NCBI GenBank assembly: GCA_964502735.1
Contig: CAZCYD010000025.1
Span: 1-36,946, forward strand
Direction: 5' to 3'
Length of the DNA stretch: 36,946 bases
From: JACKAN01 sp964502735
GTDB taxonomy: Bacteria; Bdellovibrionota; Bdellovibrionia; Bdellovibrionales; UBA1609
The notes beneath the pieces were generated by a model. That model made no database searches. It was not told the DNA's origin and was given only the letters and a program-made list of their open reading frames with translations. Below, piece after piece: positions 32,772-36,946 of this stretch. A program made the translations under genes and the position numbers. Position 1 is the stretch's first letter. Each line of letters opens with the position of its first letter.

Positions 32772-33302
32772 CTACTTACCTCTTTTATTAATTTTTTTTC
32801 CCATACCAAACTCAAAAACTACATTTGCCTTGTGAACACTTTCATACGGCACGAGCCATGAGTCCTTTTCTGTTTCAACAACAAATTTATCTGGTTGCAC
32901 ATCCTTTAAAATTCCCACTACAGACTTTGTACTCTCTCCCTTTCTGACTTCTCGATTCAGAGGGGTCACGGATGCGCTAGTCTTAATCTTCACCTTCTCG
33001 CCAAGAGCCCTTTCAAAGTGCCACGGCAACCGCAAAGGCCGTTCTACACCGGGACTAGAAACTTCAAGTTCGTAGTGCCCACCAGGAATTAAGTCTTCAA
33101 CATCCAACAATAAACTTAAGGCTCTTGAAATTTCTGCACATTGATCAATACTGACACTTTCCTCAAGACCTTCGACATAAACTCTCAAAACTCTGCGCCC
33201 TTGGCTAGTTGTAAATTCAAGATCATACAATCGACAACCCTCCCGTGCACTGACTTCTTCAACTAGGGTTTCAATTTTTTTTCTAGAGGTCTCAGCTAAC
33301 AT
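32772..33302 (-). CDS. rimP: Ribosome maturation factor RimP
   Basis: Needed for 30S subunit maturation. I start at the ATG at 33302 (176 residues, MLAETSRKKIETLVEEV), which matches where RimP proteins begin; a GTG at 33389 would add 29 residues with no family resemblance. Conserved parts: GCRLYDLEFTTSQGRRVLRVYVE, the ISRALSLLLDVEDLIPGGHYELEVSSPGVERPL core, and the C-terminal Sm-like domain around KFVVETEKDSWLVPYESVHKANVVFEF. First gene of the translation operon; an intrinsic terminator upstream (33427-33455) isolates it from the acetyltransferase gene, so a promoter should lie in 33303-33430, though I cannot identify it. Confidence 0.93.
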   Translation of the reverse strand: MLAETSRKKIETLVEEVSAREGCRLYDLEFTTSQGRRVLRVYVEGLEESVSIDQCAEISRALSLLLDVEDLIPGGHYELEVSSPGVERPLRLPWHFERALGEKVKIKTSASVTPLNREVRKGESTKSVVGILKDVQPDKFVVETEKDSWLVPYESVHKANVVFEFGMGKKINKRGK

Positions 33303-33426
33303 TCCCTTTTTTCTTTCCTTTTTTATTCCCTTTTCTCGCGCTCCATCAAAATCACTAAACGCAACCCAAATTTGCGACTCATTCAACACATCTCACCATT
33401 TTCATTGATTGTTTTTGAATTGGTCT

Positions 33427-33455
33427 AAAAAAAAGAGGGCCATTTATGGCCCTCT
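33427..33455 (-). terminator. Intrinsic terminator of the acetyltransferase operon
   Basis: On the minus strand AGAGGGCC and GGCCCTCT pair around an ATAAAT loop and are followed by a run of eight or more T. It is a textbook rho-independent terminator, 25 bases after the stop of the RimI-like gene, and insulates the rimP operon. Confidence 0.92.
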
Positions 33456-33479
33456 ACGTCATAAACGTGTTTACCAAAA

Positions 33480-33935
33480 TTAAACTTCTAAAGCAAGCAA
33501 ATAAGCTGACTCCCCCTGCCCATAGAAGTCCCTACGAAAACCAACTTGGCAAAACTGATGACTTCTGTAAAAGGCCAAGGCGGACCTGTTTTTCTCATGA
33601 ACTTCAACGTAATACTTATCGCCAGGGATGCTTTCTATAAAAAAACTTAATAATCCAGACATTATCCCCTTGCGACGATGTGCAGAATGAACTCCAAGGA
33701 GCAGTATATCACAGCTCTGCAATTGCCTTACATATATCAAAAAAGCCAACAACTCTCCACTTTCCACACTTAGGGCCCCGACCACTTCTTCTAATTCTAG
33801 GGCCTCTTTAATTTGGTTTCGACCCCAGCTCCCCCCAATGGGCTCGGCATTGCAATTTGAAATATTTTGATACAACTCCCATAGTTGGATCTCGAAATGT
33901 AAAGAAAGTGGATGAACAAAGTTTACAGACGTCAC
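33480..33935 (-). CDS. GNAT family acetyltransferase, RimI-like
   Basis: Probable N-acetyltransferase of 151 residues. The acetyl-CoA site is visible as VHSAHRRKGIMSGLLSFFI (82-100), matching the R/Q-x-x-G-x-G/A pattern except that the last Gly is Met92. It is followed by YYVEVHEKNRSALAFYRSHQF (108-128) and a C-terminal FRRDFY, all in the positions seen in RimI, which acetylates ribosomal protein S18. Similarity to RimI is good by eye, but other GNAT substrates are possible. Its ATG overlaps the stop of the gene upstream (ATGA), and a strong terminator follows. Confidence 0.8.
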   Translation of the reverse strand: MTSVNFVHPLSLHFEIQLWELYQNISNCNAEPIGGSWGRNQIKEALELEEVVGALSVESGELLAFLIYVRQLQSCDILLLGVHSAHRRKGIMSGLLSFFIESIPGDKYYVEVHEKNRSALAFYRSHQFCQVGFRRDFYGQGESAYLLALEV

Positions 33936-34639
33936 GCAGACTCAGAAAGCAAATTTTTAACTTTGTATTTGTTTTGTAACACTTCAAACCACTCGCGAAG
34001 TCTACGATCAATTTGTTGACGCCCTAAAAATGCACGAATATTTTGCTTGAAATTTTCAAAGGGCAAATTTCCAAATTTTGATCTATTTTCTTCAAAATAC
34101 ACTAAGGCTTCGTCGTCCGTGATGGGAACAACTGAGGAGTCCACCTTAAATCGAATATATTTTTTAGACTGTAATTTTTTTTGCACTAACTCTAGCAACT
34201 CCTCGTCTGATACAGCAAGAGACTTCCACAGGCTGTTATTTCCTGCAATTTTTAAAAATTGACCCACACTTGCTTTGACCTCGGCCTCTGAGACTTGCAT
34301 TCCTGTAAAGCTTTTTGAATCCTCATAAACGACGCGCTCTATCAAAATAGCGGTGACTTCTTTAGAAAACTCCTTAGAGTCTACAGGGTAAAAACGACTA
34401 GGAATATTTTTACCCTTACCTCCATAGAGGACCGATTCCACAAAAAAATTCATATTTGCCTGTCGACTCGTCAAAAAATTATCGGCAAACTGACCTACAG
34501 CTGTAGTGACTAACTGGCCCGATTCTTTTTTTATCTCAGACAAAACTTTTGAACTTGAAAGAACAACTGCGGCCAGCAAAGCTATGAATAGATTTGAAAT
34601 TAAATTTCTCACGCTTCGATTTTGACACAAACAGAACAC
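33932..34639 (-). CDS. Exported SurA-N-like protein without a parvulin domain
   Basis: I start at the GTG at 34639 (235 residues), nine bases after GAGGGG. The longer frame to 34723 runs through a transcription terminator and is rejected. The N-terminus (SVRNLISNLFIALLAAVVLSSSKVLS) is a signal peptide or anchor. The mature part resembles the chaperone half of SurA: an ILIERVVYEDSKSF helix, VSEAEVKASVGQFLKIAG, and YFEENRSKFGNLPFENFKQNIRAFL near the end, as in SurA N-domains that precede the isomerase domain. No parvulin domain is present, so it would act only as a periplasmic holdase, perhaps for the barrel protein encoded upstream. Confidence is good for export, moderate for the fold. Confidence 0.62.
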   Translation of the reverse strand: MFCLCQNRSVRNLISNLFIALLAAVVLSSSKVLSEIKKESGQLVTTAVGQFADNFLTSRQANMNFFVESVLYGGKGKNIPSRFYPVDSKEFSKEVTAILIERVVYEDSKSFTGMQVSEAEVKASVGQFLKIAGNNSLWKSLAVSDEELLELVQKKLQSKKYIRFKVDSSVVPITDDEALVYFEENRSKFGNLPFENFKQNIRAFLGRQQIDRRLREWFEVLQNKYKVKNLLSESA

Positions 34640-34688
34640 AAAGGGCAACCCCTCTTTAAGCCTCATCACTTGGAGCACTCTCAAATGC

Positions 34689-34719
34689 AAAAAACCGGAT
34701 CTGCAAGTTGCAAACCCGG
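34689..34719 (-). terminator. Intrinsic terminator of the outer-membrane protein gene
   Basis: The minus strand forms a 10-12 bp stem, from CCGGGTTTGC to GCAGATCCGG with two G-T wobbles, followed by six T. It lies 44 bases after the stop of the gene ending at 34763 and upstream of the GTG I assign to the SurA-N-like gene. Confidence 0.82.
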
Positions 34720-34762
34720 CCAAAGATCAGAGAAAACACGAGGCATGTTTCCTGGCAAAAAC

Positions 34763-35923
34763 TTAGAACAAGATTTTGCCTACTATTCCAAATGTATAAT
34801 AATCAAATTCTTCAAGAGGGCTTCCTATGTCGTAAAAACTGTAATAGTCATTAAGAAAGCGGGAGTTTGATTTACTAGTTAGATTTGTGATGTAGCGATA
34901 CTCAGCTCCGATCACAAAATTCTCTCCCAATTTGATATCTAAGCCAACACTTAAACCTATGTCAAAGGCGTCAGTTTCTGACTCATTTGATATAGAGCTT
35001 CTGTTGTTAAAATAGCTACTTCTGTAATTCACTTCGGTGTATTTTCTATGAGTATAGCTGACTAAGGCTCCCACTTGAGGAGAAATCCTCCCAAACTGTG
35101 GAGCATACTTGGCCGCAACGATAAAGTTGTATTGATCCAAATCATCGTAAACAAATGACCGACCGTAACCACGAGCAACGCTATCTACGTAATGATTTGA
35201 GTACATGAAAGACCCTTCAACAATATAATTTCCATCTAGCCTAGTGCCCACAGACAAACCGAGAGCTTCATTGCTATCCACGTTAACAGCGCCCTCATAG
35301 TTGGCCACACCTATAGCACCAGATATATACATTTTGTCTTCAGGTTTTTCAGCGCTGCTTTTAGCTCGGAGTTCGTCTCGCACTGAACTTATGATTTCAT
35401 CCTTCATATTAGATAAGGACTCTCTTTCTACTTCCTGATTGGCTGGCAAGACTTGCACGCCTAAACCAGCAGGAGCTACGACTTCTTGCTGGGAGTAAGG
35501 ATTTTGGTTTTCAAGTCTGCTGCCAAAGAGAGCTTCAGCCCTTCTTTTTTCATCCTCTAATCTTGATTGCTCAAGCTTTTCCACAATTTTTTGTTCAGTT
35601 GACACCTCAGCATCTTCTCTTGCTCTTCGCAATTGAGCGGCCCGAGAGTCCGTCAGTGGAGAGGCCTCAACGTTTGTGATTGGCTGTTGTTGGACTTGTG
35701 AAGATCGGCTCAGAATTAAAACCTTTTGATTAACATTCTGGTTTTGCTGAGATGGAAGCTCCCGAGCAGGAAGCTCAACAACTTCTCTTCCTCCATATCC
35801 GCGAGATTCACGATAGACTTCTTCTTGTAAATCGCCTTCGATTATATAGTCCCCAGACTGGGCATTTACGCTAGCTGCGTAAATTAGGCTGGAAAAGCAT
35901 AGTGGCAATAAAACGTACCTCAT
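34763..35923 (-). CDS. Outer-membrane beta-barrel protein with long charged N-terminal region
   Basis: 386 residues from the ATG at 35923, eight bases after AGAGGAG; this ATG opens a signal peptide (RYVLLPLCFSSLIYAASVNAQ), whereas the frame upstream is not signal-like. Residues about 22-200 are polar, rich in Gln, Glu and Arg, with a predicted coiled coil around EQKIVEKLEQSRLEDEKRRAEALF. The last 190 residues have barrel strands with many Tyr and Ser (YISGAIGVANYEGAVNV, FVIGAEYRYITNL) and end in GIVGKILF with a terminal Phe. A barrel plus a periplasmic coiled arm is plausible; function unknown. Single gene with its own terminator. Confidence 0.75.
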   Translation of the reverse strand: MRYVLLPLCFSSLIYAASVNAQSGDYIIEGDLQEEVYRESRGYGGREVVELPARELPSQQNQNVNQKVLILSRSSQVQQQPITNVEASPLTDSRAAQLRRAREDAEVSTEQKIVEKLEQSRLEDEKRRAEALFGSRLENQNPYSQQEVVAPAGLGVQVLPANQEVERESLSNMKDEIISSVRDELRAKSSAEKPEDKMYISGAIGVANYEGAVNVDSNEALGLSVGTRLDGNYIVEGSFMYSNHYVDSVARGYGRSFVYDDLDQYNFIVAAKYAPQFGRISPQVGALVSYTHRKYTEVNYRSSYFNNRSSISNESETDAFDIGLSVGLDIKLGENFVIGAEYRYITNLTSKSNSRFLNDYYSFYDIGSPLEEFDYYTFGIVGKILF

Positions 35924-36097
35924 GTTTAATACTCCTCTGATAGTATTTAGACTTCTGTCTTTGCCACATACCAGCAAACTCTATGCCCGCCCAGGACAAA
36001 TTTGCGATATATTTATATCTGCATGATATTACATCGTTTTATTAATTTTTAAGATAGCACAACAGGGCAGAGAGCCCTCTGTACCTAGAGGAGTGTG

Positions 36098-36126
36098 TTG
36101 ACACTATTTTCAGTTTTTGAATTAAA
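36098..36126 (+). promoter_or_regulatory. Possible promoter for tRNA-Leu
   Basis: TTGACA (36098-36103), a perfect -35 box, is followed 17 bp later by ATTAAA (36121-36126), a poor -10; TAAATT two bases on is an alternative. The mature tRNA begins about 63 bases beyond the expected start. The rest of the gap from 35924 to 36195 holds nothing else I can name. Confidence 0.3.
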
Positions 36127-36195
36127 TTCACAGTTGCTTTTTAAGGAATTTAAGTGCAGTTTACGACTTTCCATTTAGAGTCATTATTATGAAAT

Positions 36196-36282
36196 GCCCT
36201 TGTGGCGGAATCGGTAGACGCAGTGGATTCAAAATCCACCGATCGCAAGGTCATGGGAGTTCGAGTCTCCCCGAGGGCACCA
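36196..36282 (+). tRNA. tRNA-Leu (anticodon CAA)
   Basis: Class II tRNA of 87 bases including an encoded CCA. The acceptor arm pairs GCCCTTG with CGAGGGC (one T-G pair). The anticodon stem GTGGA/TCCAC encloses TTCAAAA, giving anticodon CAA (36230-36232) for UUG codons. A long variable arm (GATCGCAAGGTC) and the T arm GGGAG-TTCGAGT-CTCCC are intact. The 3' end faces an integrase gene 280 bp downstream, so it is a likely integration target. Confidence 0.97.
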
Positions 36283-36301
36283 AATGTCAAAGTATACGAA
36301 C

Positions 36302-36340
36302 TAGAACCGTAGAACCAGAACCCCTGTTTTGGGGGTGACC
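36302..36340 (+). repeat. 39-bp direct repeat, unit 1, beside tRNA-Leu
   Basis: Starts with TAGAACCGTAGAACCAGAAC plus C and ends with GGGTGACC; 21 leading and 7 of the last 8 bases are the same in unit 2 (36413-36451), with equal spacing. The leading part is itself a tandem of TAGAACC-like 8-mers. A third, inverted GGGGTGAC occurs at 36481-36488. Position between a tRNA and an integrase suggests arm-type recombinase or excisionase sites. Confidence 0.75.
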
Positions 36341-36412
36341 AACAGTTAAATGAGAAGAACCCTAAATGCTTGTGTTTAATTGATTTTTTGTAATGACCCA
36401 CCATGAACCGAG

Positions 36413-36451
36413 TAGAACCGTAGAACCAGAACCGGATAAATGGAGGTGACC
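36413..36451 (+). repeat. 39-bp direct repeat, unit 2
   Basis: Second copy, 111 bp after unit 1. The first 21 bases are identical and the end reads AGGTGACC; the ten bases between are mostly different. The 36283-36562 gap between the tRNA and the integrase contains these two units, the inverted GTCACCCC at 36481-36488, and nothing else I can identify. Confidence 0.75.
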
Positions 36452-36562
36452 TCGGCTCCTGAGTAAAATCAAGAACTTAAGTCACCCCTTCCAGTGGATT
36501 GCCAGTCATTTGAACATAACCTCAAATAACCACACCTCAAACTAGAAGGCATGAATTAGTCT

Positions 36563-36946
36563 TTACTGTTGTCTGAATAGGTTTACGACTCGGCCCATGA
36601 CCTCACGCTCTGGGAGAAGCTTCAGCCCTTGAGTGGCCCCTTTGACCTCAATCCCTGCAAGCCTGATGTACCGCTGCATGGTCTTTAGATCTTTCCAACC
36701 GCATATCTTCATGACTACGGCAGGAGCGATGCCATCTCTGACAAGCTGGGTTGCAAAGCAAGCTCTTAAGGTGTGGAACCGAACAGAAGGAAGTCCAGAA
36801 CCCACACAAAATTCGCGCAGGATGCTGGCGGCTTCTCCATCCGTCCAACTCTTGAAATGATGAAGGACGAACTTGCGATTGGGCTCATGCCTTTGCTTAG
36901 TAAGTAATATCGTAAAAAACGCGGACCACTCCCTTAGCGGCATAGC
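36563..36946 (-). CDS. Tyrosine recombinase/integrase, C-terminal part (runs off the window)
   Basis: Catalytic end of a tyrosine recombinase; the frame is open to the window edge, so the start is beyond it. Visible active-site features are HTLRACFATQLV (the H-x-L-R box), ICGWKDLKTMQRY with Trp in place of the second His as in Cre, and the Tyr nucleophile in QRYIRLAG. The residues after it (EVKGATQGLKLL) match integrases of genomic islands. The gene points towards tRNA-Leu, the usual arrangement when the 3' end of a tRNA is the attachment site. Probably the first gene of an integrated element that continues outside the window. Confidence 0.88.
   Translation of the reverse strand, partial: AMPLREWSAFFTILLTKQRHEPNRKFVLHHFKSWTDGEAASILREFCVGSGLPSVRFHTLRACFATQLVRDGIAPAVVMKICGWKDLKTMQRYIRLAGIEVKGATQGLKLLPEREVMGRVVNLFRQQ

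Noticed and set aside
34640..34723. Longer start for the SurA-N-like gene
   Set aside because: The extension runs through a strong intrinsic terminator (34689-34719) and is not signal-like.
36065..36095. Small hairpin GGGC-AGAGA-GCCC before tRNA-Leu
   Set aside because: The stem is short and no T run follows; not enough for a terminator call.
36150..36404. Open frame antisense to tRNA-Leu (GETRTPMTLRS...)
   Set aside because: This is the well-known false protein produced by reading a tRNA-Leu gene backwards; it has no ribosome site and lies across the tRNA.
36302..36451. CRISPR-like repeats beside the tRNA
   Set aside because: There are only two repeat units, with a variable middle and no cas genes; att-site arms explain them better.

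Overview
The window looks like a chromosomal segment of a low-GC (about 40%, judged by eye) Gram-negative bacterium. It carries a complete set of inner-membrane and pseudopilin type II secretion genes including a GspN of the delta-proteobacterial type, several outer-membrane beta-barrel proteins ending in Phe or Tyr, and the classical rimP-nusA-infB-rbfA-truB-rpsO-pnp operon. My best inference is a Bdellovibrionota-like or other delta-type proteobacterium. That rests on family resemblance and gene content, not on a search.

Layout. (1) 1-10.4 kb, + strand: a type II secretion operon gspE-F-G-H-I-J-K-L-M-N. The secretin, GspC and prepilin peptidase are not in the window. (2) 10.5-12.4 kb, +: ssb, a small predicted lipoprotein and an outer-membrane barrel protein. 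(3) 12.4-19.5 kb, - strand: mutL, miaA, yicC, gmk, rpoZ and a bifunctional rel/spoT gene. (4) 19.6-23.1 kb: poorly characterised envelope genes on both strands: an SH3-like/barrel protein, a zinc-ribbon membrane protein, another barrel protein, a degenerate alpha/beta-hydrolase-like membrane protein and a YIP1-like membrane protein. (5) 23.2-33.3 kb, -: the rimP to pnp translation operon followed by an M16 peptidase. (6) 33.4-35.9 kb, -: a RimI-like acetyltransferase, a SurA-N-like exported protein and an outer-membrane protein, with two clear intrinsic terminators. (7) 36.1-36.9 kb: tRNA-Leu(CAA), two 39-bp direct repeats and the C-terminal part of a tyrosine recombinase, which reads as the edge of an integrated element.

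The most striking non-coding signal is a family of three 130-bp palindromic intergenic elements (3-132, 14726-14855, 23117-23246). Each has 45-bp inverted arms around an identical 40-nt asymmetric core with its own small hairpin. The arms differ between copies at six positions, yet each change is matched in the opposite arm, so every copy stays a near-perfect hairpin. Each arm carries a TAGACA/TAGACG hexamer 18 bp from the element's end, and at two loci the flanking bases complete a good -10 box pointing at gspE and at rel. The elements may therefore be mobile or structurally selected cassettes that also supply promoters.

Start codons were adjusted where a Shine-Dalgarno sequence, signal peptide, prepilin leader or terminator argued for a start downstream of the longest reading frame.
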